Assembly (NCBI GenBank): GCA_021209875.1
Contig: JAGYVD010000004.1
Location: 3,472,001-3,536,000 of the forward strand
Origin: Rosellinia necatrix
Taxonomy: Eukaryota > Ascomycota > Sordariomycetes > Xylariales > Xylariaceae
Direction of reading: 5' to 3'
Length of the DNA: 64,000 nucleotides
The position numbers and the translations under genes were made by a program. The notes below the pieces were generated by a model, which did not search any database, was not told where the DNA came from, and saw only the letters and a list, made by a program, of their open reading frames with translations. Below are positions 25,160 to 37,101 of the stretch, piece after piece; within the stretch, counting starts at the first letter, position 1, and every line of letters begins with the position of its first letter.

Positions 25160-26117
25160 TTAGTCTACCAGGTGGCTCACCCTCAGCCTTGCGTCCCCTT
25201 CGTCGTGCTGACTGCTGCTCCTCCTCGGGGCCGCGCCGATGTGGCACCTCGAAAGAAGATGAGCAGCATCGTGGTGTTGCTGTACCGAACCTGACGCCGA
25301 ATCCAGCGGCGAGTTGGGTGCCGTAGGTAGTGGGTGGCGTTCGCCGGCCGCCAAGGTTTGTATGGGCGGCAGCCGGAAGTCGGATCCCGCCATGGTGGGC
25401 GCGAGCAACGGGTCCGGCCGGAAGGTCGGCCTGACGGTATCGTAGCTGTTGCGCCGTAACGGCGGGAGAGATATGGGACTGTGCGGCGGCAGGGCGGGCG
25501 TAGGGTCCCTCGCGGCGGCATGGCCGGAGTACAGAGAGCCCCCGTCCGAGTTGGGGGAGGGGAGGCCGGAAGGCGGAGGCGCATTGTGCGTGGCATGAGA
25601 GAAGTGTACCGTACAGGGGGAGGAAGGCTCGTGGCGATGACCCCCGGGGAACATATGTGCCGCTCCCGTTGCTAGCTCCAACTGCGGCCTTCGGGGGTGG
25701 TCGAGGGGGGGCGGCCGGGTGATGGTGAGCCTGGTGAGCCTGATGAGCCTGGTGGCCGTCAAACCCGCAGGAGGCCCTCCTCCGTTGCAGCAGGCGTTTC
25801 CGTCGGTTCTGGCTACCATTCCACCAGTTCTTGACGGCGTTGTCGCTCCGGTTGTTCAGCCTCCTCGCGATCTCGGCCCATCGCTTGCCCAGTTCGCTGA
25901 CGAGCTTCTCGATTAGCTGGCCCTCTTCCGCAGATATGGGTTCGTGGTTTAGCGAGGGCTTCAGGTTCTGGTGGTACCGTTCTCGGCATTGCTTGGGGCT
26001 CCTTGAGATGAGGGTATCCGAGATCTTGACCCAATTTAAGGGGCCCTGCTGCTGGACGAGGCGTACGAGCGTTGCATCTTCGCGCTGAGACCACGGACCT
26101 CTCCGCAGCTTAGACAT
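25160..26117 (-). CDS. flbD: FlbD-type two-repeat Myb regulator
   Basis: The start MSKLRRGPWSQREDATLV and two Myb repeats (residues about 6-55 and 57-106, with W9/W29 and W79/W98 visible) closely match Aspergillus FlbD and Neurospora RCA-1, which promote conidiation. Conserved runs include RSPKQCRERYHQNLKPSLNH and SDNAVKNWWNGS. It should be a nuclear DNA-binding protein. The ATG frame stays open to 25011 (368 aa), but after about residue 117 that reading looks non-coding. The frame ending at 25160 is Ser/Pro-rich with GC-rich third positions and an LPPIQTL stretch, so it is the likelier C-terminus. My model uses exons 26117-25765 and 25688-25160 with a 76-nt intron (GTTTGA...AAG), giving 293 aa, close to usual FlbD length. 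A one-base change in a seven-G run (25705-25711) would join the frames equally well. Confidence 0.85.
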
Positions 26118-26797
26118 CTTCGGGACGTCGCGTATATCGCACTCTTACCCCAGCCAATGCGGGAGATCCGTGGCGAGCAATGGGAAGGGGGGGGGGGGCT
26201 CTAGGAGTGATTCTAGGTCTCGCAAGTGCCGCCGATGGATGGTAGAACTTGTGCTAAGTTGTGACTCGGTATGAGATATGGCCACGGTGATACGCTAGTG
26301 CACACGTATACGCTCGGTATGTTGTAAATGGCCCACGCTACGATGCTAAGTGCGTCGGGGAGGCTAGATTGTGCTTGTTCCCGGATGACTATTTTATAGG
26401 GGGTAACGCCTCGACAGGATGATGACAGGTAACAGGGAGAGGCGAGAGGCGAGAGAGGCAAGTGAGGGGGGGGGGAGGGTGTATGTGTGTGGGAGGGGAG
26501 GGGGGGAGCGGTCTTTATTATAACTAGGATGACTGTCGGCTGAGATGAGATCGATATACATAACGTGAGAGCAGATGATGTATGTGAATGGAGGGCCCCA
26601 ACGGATGGATATGTTGTACTATGTAGTCTGGACAAGGTAGTTGAGCGTACAGATCGGGGAAATGGACCTAGCTACTTTAGTTACCCGTCACCGTGTTAGA
26701 TGAGATGGAACAGGTTAGCAATAGTAGCGGCAGCGGTAGGAGCAAGTAGTGTACCCAGAGGCCAGAAGTGGTGAGGGCGTCAGGGCTGGTGGGAGTG

Positions 26798-26826
26798 AGT
26801 GGTAGGGAGTGGTAGGGAGTGGTAGG
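26798..26826. repeat. 10-bp GTGGTAGGGA minisatellite
   Basis: Nearly three copies of a ten-base unit GTGGTAGGGA stand head to tail. Confidence 0.8.
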
Positions 26827-27577
26827 ACTTCCAGTAGTCAACTACCTGGGTCCGTAGCAGCAACAGTATAGCCCACAAGTGCAGCTGTACACATACGGTA
26901 CCATATAGATGGATAGGTTGGATCGCCATCGCCGCCTCCGTGGCCGCCATGGCTGCCGTGGCGCCGTTAACTCGGTTGCCCTGCTTCTCACTGGTACAAT
27001 GCCGGTATTCCATTCCACGCGTGGGCAGCACAGTATACTACACCTCCGTATAGATGGAACTCCACTATCACAACTACGACGGGGCCAAGGAGGCAGCATG
27101 GTTCAGCACAGCACTTCCACCATTACCGGCCTGGCTGGCCCAAGAGGGAAAGGACGGTGATCTGCAAGAACCAAAAGCGGACAGGGCCAGAGGATGGCCC
27201 AGGGAAGCCTAATTAACGGGTAGCCTTGGGACTACCTATGTATGGTATGAGGACGCCCGCCGTACGGGTGGGAAGGTGTATAGCCAGTAAGTATATCCAA
27301 TAGACATGCCTACTCGGTATACCTACGAGTAAGTGACTGAGACTAGCCTACAGATGCAGTTAGTCCAAAGCCAAGTGAGCAAGCCACTGGAGAAGAAAGT
27401 CTCGAGAGATCCACAAGCAGAACGGGCCCCCGGTCGTTGGATCAGCCATCGCTCATCGTCTTTCCCTTTGGGATCGATAATGAGCACTGTCCGGGACTGT
27501 ATAACCAACCAGTGCCAGTTCAGTGACTACATACATGCTCGCTCAGGAGCCCCCCATCAGTCCAGTCAAGTTGAGTC

Positions 27578-27608
27578 AGTCAAGTCAAAGTCAAAGTCAA
27601 AGTCAAAG
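27578..27608. repeat. (GTCAAA)n microsatellite
   Basis: About five GTCAAA hexamers within a wider stretch of GTCAAGTC-type degenerate repeats (27565-27625). Confidence 0.85.
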
Positions 27609-27824
27609 CCAGGTCAAGTCAGGGCTGGCGTCGATATAGTCGACCTAGAACCAACCAAATCCCCATAGCCTACCTCCAGCTCACCAACTACCATGTATGT
27701 AATCAACACTCAACTGCATGAAAGGCATTCTGCCCGGGGTGTTGGACCCCCTTCCCCACCGGCGACATGCAGTGCTATCAAGAAAAGCTCTTAAGCAGCC
27801 TTTAGCTTGCCGTCGTCCCATACA

Positions 27825-27912
27825 TGATACCGTGATACTATGATACCATGATACCATAATACCATGATACCATAATACTATGATACCATGATACCATGAT
27901 ACCATGATACAT
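27825..27912. repeat. 8-bp ATGATACC minisatellite, 11 copies
   Basis: Eleven head-to-tail copies of an eight-base unit. Variants differ mostly at the third base (ATGATACC or ATAATACC) and the last base (C or T), nearly all transitions. Confidence 0.92.
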
Positions 27913-28416
27913 CATACAGTCCGCCGTAAGCCTGTCGGCTACTATGTATGACCTCCATCTTGGCCGTCAAAAACAGAGCCGCAAAGCTCGAGTCATATCA
28001 TCGTAGACATACATGGAGGATTCGAAATCACGTAGCTGGATGATAGGAACGTATGCGGGTCCCAGGGCTCCGAGAGACACTAACTCGGGAAGGCGTTATG
28101 AAATTGAAACCTTTTTTTTTGTTTTTTTTTTTGTTTCCCACATGCCCCGTCAACCACGTAGGCAGGTATCCCGCGTCGATAGTGTTCAGGCGGCGAACAA
28201 GGTGCTTGCCTCGCTTTCACCATGTAATAATACGAGGTGCATCACACATCGATACAGGTAGGTAGGTGACTACTGGATGGATGGGGAAAGCCAATTTCTG
28301 CCTTCGCCTTTGGCACGCTATAGCCTCCGCTAACGTGGTCGTTGATGGGCGTCCATTACAATGTGGGCAGCGCTAGCCAGATGACCGCTGCGTTCCTGTG
28401 GCACGTTCATCGCCGG

Positions 28417-28486
28417 GATCAAGGGCGGCGGATCAAGGGCGGCTGATCAAGGGCGGTTGATCAAGGGCGGTTGATCAAGGGCTTGC
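28417..28486. repeat. 14-bp GATCAAGGGCGGYT minisatellite, 5 copies
   Basis: Four near-perfect 14-base units are followed by a fifth whose last four bases differ. The unit changes only at its final two positions (CG, CT, TT). Confidence 0.92.
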
Positions 28487-28917
28487 TTGACTTGACGAAA
28501 GAGATTGTGATGTGGGTAAGGCCCTTGCCGGTAAAGGATCCCGGACGGGGATCCTGGAGCGAGCAAGAAGCAAGAAGCAGCCCCGTTGGACCCATGCCAT
28601 GTCCTTCCGGGCGCAAATCTGCCATGCAGGGTTCCCAAGATCTACCAGACACACTACTGTAACTACACCACTGTAACCTACACTACTACACTACTACACT
28701 ACGCTACGGATACAACCATGTACACGTACCGGTCGTCGTACTGTACGGAACACGGTAGAAGACAGTGCGATGCGGGTGTGGTCACCGAGGGAAACATGCA
28801 TACCGGCGATACGCAGGCGCCTTGGGGTGTCTTTCTCTCATTTCCAATAAGCCGAGAAGGGAAATGCCACATCGGCAGAAGCGCCAATCCGAGGAATACA
28901 CCACGGTCGATAAGTCA

Positions 28918-29002
28918 AGTAGTGAAGTGTAGTGTAGTGTAGTGTAGTGTAGTATAGTGTAGTGTAGTGTAGTATAGTGTAGTGTAGTATAGTGTAGTGT
29001 AG
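28918..29002. repeat. 5-bp GTGTA/GTATA tandem repeat
   Basis: About sixteen pentamers, mostly AGTGT with periodic AGTAT variants. A shorter inverted-sense CACTA tract lies at about 28677-28704. Confidence 0.92.
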
Positions 29003-29746
29003 GCACAAGTAGTCCAACGGAGCGCCGGAAAACGTCACGTTGGCCATGACTAATAAGGGTCCAAGGTCTTAAAAGTCGACTGGGGATGATGCGGGTGGTA
29101 TGCAATGGGGGGATCGATAGAGCCCCGGCCTGAGGGTAGACGAGATTCACCACTCTTGGCAGTGTTGGGGTAGGTTACCGTACTGGGCCAGAGTTCAACC
29201 GCGGCGCAGGGCCACGACGAGATATCGCCGTTGATCAAGAGCTCACCCGGCGCATGTATTTTCGTGAATGGCGGATGCAAATTCGTCCTCCCAACGTCGA
29301 CACTGTTGTTGCCAGACTCTCTCTCTCCTCTCTCTCCTCTCTCCCCCTCTCCCACTCCCTCTCCCCCTGCCCTGGCTAACCCAGGCGTATGACAGGAAAT
29401 GCCTGGGTGTGTTGCCCGTCCACCTGTAGTGTATGGCTCGGCGACGTGTTGTGTTGGCGGACGCACAACGAGCGGTACATAGCTATTGGTAGGAGCTAGA
29501 ACAGCCGGAGCTAAACCTGGGCGGCTGTCCGTGGAGCCTTGCGGGAGTGACTAATTGCCTGTCGAAGGCGGCGCAGCTGATAGAGCAGCCGGGCTGGATA
29601 CACTCTCGGAATACGAGACCATATGAGACAACAGTATGAACGGCTAGTGTGCTATATAGTTATCTATACCAGAATATCTTACAAGTATAACGCGCCGAGT
29701 TGCCCCCGGTGTGTATTATTCGTTCCATCGTCTCTTTTTTCCTTTC

Positions 29747-29796
29747 TCTCCTCCTCCTCCTCCTCCTCCTCCTCCTCCTTCTTCTTCTTCTTCTCC
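29747..29796. repeat. (TCC)n(TTC)n microsatellite
   Basis: About ten TCC trinucleotides pass into five TTC trinucleotides. It is a pyrimidine tract on the plus strand with no gene attached. Confidence 0.9.
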
Positions 29797-32095
29797 CCCT
29801 CGTCGTTCCCTTGTGGCTGTAGCTATAGCGCGGGGCGAATATTGTGCCAGCTCGCATCCACGCTCGCGCGTGCCCCTGTCCCTCTGCTCGACCTGCCTGT
29901 TGCATGGCGAGCCGGACAGGAGGTAGTATATTCCCTAGTCGTCGCGAGCAAATGATGCTCGAGTAAACGAATGTTCCGCTAAAAAGAAGCAATAACGGCC
30001 AGGGCCTTCGTCATCCACCTGCAGGCATCCCCCCGGTCCCATCAACCTCGGATGCTCACGGCTACAACGGGGAAAAGCTGGATCCTCTTGGCATTTTGGA
30101 ACCGAGCTGGGCTCAACCTCTTCTGCCTCCCGCCCGGTCGATCCGCCTGCACGGGAACCTGGTTGAAGATTTACGGGACAAGGGGAAGAGAGAAAAGAAA
30201 GGGAGGAGGCATACATACATACGGGTTACTAATCCCCAATCCTCAGAAAAGAAAGTTCCTGTGATATCGAAATGTTCCGAATACGCCCCCCTTTCTCATT
30301 TTGTTGGCCCCCATGTAAGAGATCTAAAATATTCTTCTTCGAAAGCCTGGTAGAGCTGAAACTTATAGTAACATCCTCTCGCCACGTGCGCAGGTAGCCC
30401 GTAAAGCGACCGACTACGTACGCTGCGGTAATCGACCGTAGTATAAATAATACGGTGTAGATATGCTCAGGGATTAGCAGGTAGGGGAAGTGAGATTGAA
30501 CAAGGTTTGACCGAGCTGAAGATATCATGCATTCGCGGGTCCCTGTTCCCCCCCGGGTCCCAGACGCCTGGGTCGGGTCTCTCCCCCCTTCCCTCTCCAA
30601 CGGTTCAAAGTACTACCAAGCTATCTGCTATCCAAATGTACCCAGGCACGTATAATGCGGCCGGAGTATAGTCTATCTGGTCTGCGTTCTCTCCGGGATG
30701 GCCTCAGGTTAGGGGTTTAGAACTGCCTCGTTTTCGAAGACGCCAGGACATGGCCTTCGACTACATATACGGCTTGGTACAGTTATGTGCCCGGCTAGCT
30801 AGGGACCATGAATAGGCTGTTCGTGTCTCACAAATATATTGTGTGCTTTCCCGAAGCTGAACTGTACGGCTGGGGTGCTCGCTCGCTTGTTCGGCGATCA
30901 CATAAGCATTCCCTACTTGATACGGTATGCCCAAGCGACCTTAATTCCGTAGTCACCGTCGTCGTTTTGCATGCCTGGGTAATATATAACAGGCTGCAAA
31001 AACTTGACGGATCTTAGTTTATATCTATGACAGGCAATCCCTCTGGCTAGTACACGACACCTATATTTCCGGTGTCAATAACCTGTCCGCGACTATGAGA
31101 TGTGATTGAACAAGTCGGCAAGAGTGGAATCACGATGCCCCAGGCGCCAAATACCTGTGGGTGTGCCGCTCAACTCCTCTCGTTATAGTTTACACACCCC
31201 CATTGACAGGATCAGGCTGTAATAGTAAACGGGACATCACGCAGAGTTACTTTGAAACATTGTATCCTAATCATATTACTAGGCGTGTGCTTCGCTCGTT
31301 GCGCACTATTCGAAAGCATGCGCTATCATTCGACAAGCGAGGCGTTATCAGGGTGAATCACAAACCATCCACGGGGGAGAGGGAGCAGGAGAGGAGGGCA
31401 TCATGGAGGACGACTGCATGGAAAACATACTATTATGAGGACAATCGGTCAATAATCGTCGTATAGATCGATGATCCCTAAGGGTCCGGCAGCATATCAA
31501 GTCAGCAGTAATGTTCTTACTAACACAATAACCGACGTACGTACGGAGTAGGGAAGTGACATCCTGATGCTCCAAATGGAACAAAAATATATTCATCCCC
31601 CACACTGGGTATTTGGAAGATCCGGTTGTGGCACTGTCTATCACAGATAAAGTTTGCCAAATAAACGCCCGCTCCGTCGCGCTTGAGGCGACTGAATTTC
31701 CCTGTCTTGAGTAACGAGACCTTACCAGCACTTGGTCCGAGTCTACGTTACTTCTATACCCTATTTCCCTTGAACAATCCCTAGCCTCTGAGAATAAATG
31801 AACATAAACGACGAACGCGCCAGAACATTGAGTTAGAGATAGACAGACAATAAACACCCTACTCCGATCCGGCCTAGGAAAAAAAAAAAAGCTGACACGT
31901 GTAGCCGCCGGTCTTATGTAGTCAGATCGTCACAAGCTAATTGCCCACCACCAGAACCCAAGTCTCTGGCTGAATAAGCCAATATAGGCGACGAGAAACT
32001 ATCCATCACGTACATCCCACTCGCCGTGTCATAAGCCACGGGGAGCAGTGGCATAAGGCGACCACGGGCCCGGAAAACCTCGCAGTTCAGGTGCC

Positions 32096-35000
32096 TTATA
32101 GATGTATATCCCCGCTCTCACCGGCGACCCATCGCCGCCATGCCTCTTCATATGCGCTCTCCAGGTCTGATACCCACCTATGTGTATCGAATAAGGCACA
32201 TGTCCACTTGGCCTCGAATAGGATCTTCCGTAGTTCTGCGAGGCGCCCTCGGCCCTCACAATAGTGTTCGTTCACGCGATGGTAATTTAACCCACCAGCG
32301 AGTCGAGTCGCGAACAACTCATACTCTGCATCGTCCGAGGCGATAAGTTCCTGCGCGGCTCGGGCGCCCCCGGCATCTTTGGGCAGAGCACCCCTGAGGA
32401 TTGACGCTGCCATCCGGGAACACATCTTATAAGGATACCTTGGCAGTGTTAAAAGCGGCGTGCTTGACCATAAGACGTCAGCCGCTGTCGTGTGTGCGTT
32501 GCATTCTGGCGTGTCCAGAAAAATGTCACACACACGTGCTCGTGATATGTGTTGTTGTTTTGGTGCTACATCCGTGAAGATGATCCGGCTCGCCACGCTT
32601 TCGCCGGCCCACACTTTAGCAGTCCTTCTGAGATTGCATTCACCTAATTCCGGGAACCTGAGTAGCCATAGAACCGCCCTGGGCACGTTAGAGAGAATGC
32701 GAAGCCATGAGCGAAATGTTGACGGGTCAATCTAGGTCGGAAAGTCAGAGAATACAACCAAGAGTAGGACGGGGTCGGGGGCTATCCAGACACCCTGGGG
32801 GCGGATGGGCACAGTACCTTGTAAAGTTGATTGAAATTCCCCATGATAACGGTATCATCAGTGAGATTTGGGAAGAGTTCTCGGCGCATTTCCCATCGTC
32901 TCCGCTGTTCATCTTCCCAAGTGATGGCCCTCTCTCCGGGGTCGCATGACTGTGCGTGGTCACAGCAGAAAAACGTGTCACGGCAAAAGATGATGTTTTC
33001 CGAGTAAACCCAATCCTCTATCTCATTAAATTCCTCGTCGCGGAAAATGCTTTCCAGGCCTGTGTTATTCCTTGGCGGTCGTAATGTTGACGATGGAATC
33101 GCTGTATCATCAGCCAACAGATAGTCGCACCACTCGGCACCGAGTGTACCAGCGAAACCCATGAATGACATTTGTATCGGCGCTGGTCGCGCCGCAAACA
33201 CTTCGTTCCTTGCACCCCGAGTATAGCCGTTTAGGTTGACGAGGATATGGATATTGTCATTCACGATTTGCTGAACAATTTGTTCGGCAGACCACCCACT
33301 CACATCTCGAAAGACTGGGGCTTCTCGTTCAATCTGCTGTCGATGGATGGACCTATCACTAGTAGTTGTAGCGTAGCAGATCGCCTTGGCCCGTTGACGG
33401 TTATGAAACCCGAACACTGATTGCATCCTGTATACCCAAGGTTAGCGTAAGGAGTTCTCATGTGACAGTAATAGAGGGTATCTCATACAAATGAGCAAGA
33501 GGATGGTTATTAAAATCCGAAGAAACATAACCGATGTTCAGTTGTGGATTAGGCGGTGGTGGAGGCGGATAAACAGTGTTCGGTAGCCAAGGTGACTTCA
33601 GCGTTGAACATGCTATCCTCGCTGCATTACGTTGGGAGATCATACGAATGTCTTTGGCGCTTAGGGGGCATGTGAAAGTGTGGAAGGGAAGAACAGTTGG
33701 TGCCGCCGGCACAGGCAATTGAGCAAACAGTCTAGGCCTGGTGTATCCAGTGGTCGATGGACGCCCAGTAACATATTGGTCGATATACCAGCGTCGTACC
33801 ATCGTCTTTGTCGCACGCTCGATGAGTCGAAGAAGCCGAGACCCTTCCCATGGACGTCCGGCCCAGTTTCTAAGTTCGAGTTCAAGGTTGAGGCCGTTAC
33901 TTACTTCATCCACAGCACACACCCTTAGTTGACGCACTAGATTGTCGAGCTCACAAGTTTGAAGAATTCCCACACCCCATTGAGACGAGTCAGCCAACTG
34001 TTTTGACACAATGGTCGCCACCTTCTTTATCAAACCACTCCCTACGCCAGCATCTTGAGCATCTTTTAACATGCCGTCGTCGTCGACGTGCCATCGGTCA
34101 TATCGTCCATGATCAAGTACCACCCCGCCCCGACCCCTCCAATCACAGACGGAGTTGAGCGCCGTGGAGAGACCGCAAACGGCTTCAGCAAACTGGGGGT
34201 TTGAGTCAACAGCACGTTTATAATACAAAATGGCGTCATTGATACGACCGCGGTCCTTGACGGCATTTGCTAGGTTGGTAAGGGCAATGTCAAAAGTACT
34301 GTCGCATGCAACAGCTCGCTCGTACATTTGGATGGCAAGGTCCAAATGACCAATATCCTTAAGCAAACTCCCAAGGTTAGTATGAAGGTGCACATGTTTC
34401 GCGTCCAAGCCCAGACCATAGTTGTAATACTCAAGGGCCAGGGCAAGCCCACTGCCGGGTGTAATCCCAGTGATTGGAGGAGTACCAAGCGCTTCCACCG
34501 TGCGTGAAGGGGGAGCCGCACGCGTATGCTGAATACTAGCGAGAAGGATGCCGACATTGTTGGCGGTCGAAGGACTTTCAGAAAGGGAAAGCGATAGATA
34601 ATATAAGGCCAGGATATCACCGACTCCGGGTGGTTGCTGGAGCAGTCTGGGGTAAGAACCACCGTTTGACATGGCATCCTGGAAAATCTTTGCCAATGAT
34701 AATAGTGAATTACTAGTAGTGGATATAGCTGACTTCTTCTGTACACCTTCAGGCACGAACCGGAGACCAGGCAGTTCGCCATTGGCGGCAAATACCAATT
34801 GGGCAGTGTGTCTTGCTTCTCCCGGTGGCAGCAGAAGCGGGCTGGAAGACGGCGTGTGTAGCCCACTGGGTGCCTGGGGGGCGGAGAGGACAGATTGGAT
34901 CCTGCATATAAGCGAACGAATGCACCTCAGCGATTTTCCGGTGCTGATCAATACCGCCTCCTCGAAGGCATCTGAAGCGCGGTCAATGTCCTTCAAGGCA

Positions 35001-37101
35001 TATAGCATATTCCCCTTGGCATGAATTAACGCGACCATCCGACCATTCTCGCTAGCTGGAACGGAGTAGCCGCTCAAGCCAAAACCCGGACCCATGAATT
35101 CCTCCGCTCGGTCTATATCGGCTACCGGAACTGATCGCGATGTAGAATGCAATACCTCAGAGCTCCATGGAGTATGACTGATCCCGATTTGCGCGTCACC
35201 TTCCGAACAGCTGCTGGGTGGGCTGTTGGGGAGTCTCAGTGACCGTTGGACAAAACTAATTATTTCTACGGCCTCCTTGTTCCGATGGCTTGCGCAAAGC
35301 AGGTGTACTAGATGCTCTACGGCTTCTAGGTAGGCCGGTTGCCTGCGAACGGCCTGCATCCAGTGGTTTTCCGCCTCTTCAAATCGATTGAGGCAATAGA
35401 GTGAGGCGGCCATGTTGGATAAGGCTTCGACGTGACTGTGAGAAACGTTATCAGTACGATAGGGCAAGAAAAGAGAGCCTAGCAAACGCACCTGCTGTCT
35501 AAGGAAATAATTCTTTGGAACCATTCCAGGGACTGCTCGTAACGCTCGAGGCCATAGTGAAAACAGCCACCAAGGAGCATCCCATCAATCCATTTCCAGT
35601 CGCTCCGTTCACACATGTTAGTCAGCATCTCGATAGCAGCTTTAGCACCGCTGAGCGGCGTAGCAGGGGCCCTATCCCGGGCCGGATGATTAGAATCGGG
35701 CGTCCGTAAGCCATGGGTCCCAAATACATGATACGATGCCGGGACCTGGGTTTTGAGCCCACGCGAATGATGGCTGCTTGTAGATTGAACATGAGAGGCT
35801 CGTGGTTCAGCTTGTGGGGTTGTTGGCAGGCTTGGGCCCCTGATACTAGGATAGTCCAATTTAGTTTGACTATGTTGCAAAGTGAAAACACTACTTGAAT
35901 AGCCCGAGAATTTGGTGAGCCTGGGGACGATGATCATCCTGGAGGTGGCCCTTGGGCCAATAGACCGGTGTGACGATTTTTTGCTCTGGTGTAAATAGCT
36001 TAGGAGTTCAAGATATGAACGATGCGCATGTGCAAGAACCTTCTCCCTGAATCTGACAGGCGATGTGGCCCCAGGTACGTGAGGTTCATTGGTCTTGTAG
36101 CCGGCAGGGTCCAGTGTCAGGGATTCCAGTTTCTGTGATGGCACTTGAATAGTACTCAGATGCGGCTCATAAGCAGGCCGAATGTTCATGGCGGAAAAGG
36201 GTGCTACAAATCCATCCAGTCCCTGGTGAGGTATGACCTGTGGTGAATTATACGGATTGTAATGAGCCGGGATCCTGTGACCGAAACCATGAGCGTAGTT
36301 GCTTAGGCTAGCCTCGGGCCACACCGCGGCCGGAAGCACACCACCATTGTGAAATAAGGCTGGTCCAGGCGGTTGTTGATACATGGGCTGTAAGGCCGTG
36401 GGAACTCGAGGCACATTATTGTACGGCTGATATGCTGCAACAGGTCCACTCGGCGCACAATCAAGCGTTAGGGCAGCTGCAAAGTCGTGGGAATTCACAT
36501 GCCGAGGATTCCCATTTGGCCTCATAGCCGAATTGAAGGAAGGCAGACTGGGTGCATCAGGCGAATGGAAAGGTAAGGAGATTGGATAGGTCCAGCGGTC
36601 GGCGGGCGGGTGGATGGAAAGTATCGAAGAGTGTGAGTCGTTCTGCACAGACGCGCCAAAGGGCATAGACTTCGAGGAAGTTGGTAGAATCATATGCTTA
36701 AAAGGTGGTGGCCCAGAGGCAAGATGAGAAGGATTCCCATCGTAGCCGGCATCGATGGTGCCGTTGGGCGTCTTACGTCTCAGTCGGTGCTCCCCATGGT
36801 CGACGAGTTGAGGGGGTGCTAGCTGGGCATTGACGGTGGTGCGGTGGAGGGGCACGGGTGCGGCGGGCCCTGACAAACGAAGGGGGATGGCAGAACGAGG
36901 AACGAAGCCAGATTCGGGAGAACTTGAAGACTTCAAGCGAGCGTGGAAGGGGGGATGGCGGTAAGACGGCTGCTGCTGTCTTTGTTGAAGTGGCTGTTGA
37001 GGTGGTTGTTGATCAAGCACGAAAGGCGACGGAGGCGGCCGGGAGTCCATATGCGATTGTGGATGGTGCACCATCTGGTGCCTCTGTATTAAGGGCAACA
37101 T
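32096..37101 (-). CDS. O-GlcNAc transferase-like protein (TPR + GT41 catalytic domain)
   Basis: Four exons (37101-35492, 35435-33489, 33427-32818, 32731-32096) encode 1600 aa. Introns are 56, 61 and 86 nt, GT-AG, with all phases agreeing. Residues 1 to about 480 are disordered and rich in Pro, Gln, Ser and His. TPR repeats lie at about 500-610 and again before the catalytic part (AIQMYERAVACD, AILYYKRAVDSNP). The catalytic domain begins at NIGYVSSDFNNHPLAHL, whose His1181 aligns with His498 of human OGT. IHILVNLNGYTRGARN, NFNQLYK (Lys1389, matching Lys842) and NAHTTAADVLW (His1469-Thr-Thr, matching the UDP-binding HTT) all follow. The family moves GlcNAc from UDP-GlcNAc to Ser/Thr of nuclear and cytosolic proteins. 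Activity is inferred from intact key residues. The disordered N-terminal extension is far longer than in animal OGT. The next gene upstream is RPL12, 3 kb away. Confidence 0.93.

Larger units (their letters stand above)
26118..32095. other. 6-kb region with no supportable gene; upstream of the Myb gene
   Basis: This contains the upstream region of the minus-strand Myb gene, then minisatellites at 26.8, 27.6, 27.8, 28.4 and 28.9 kb and CT-rich tracts at 29.3 and 29.75 kb. A 169-codon minus-strand frame at 31348-31857 has no family signature and I do not call it. Long upstream regions are common for developmental regulators, which may explain part of this gap. Confidence 0.5.

Noticed and set aside
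31348..31857. 169-codon minus-strand open frame
   Set aside because: It has no domain, no coding-like composition and no splice partners; other frames in the region are equally open. It could be a chance frame.
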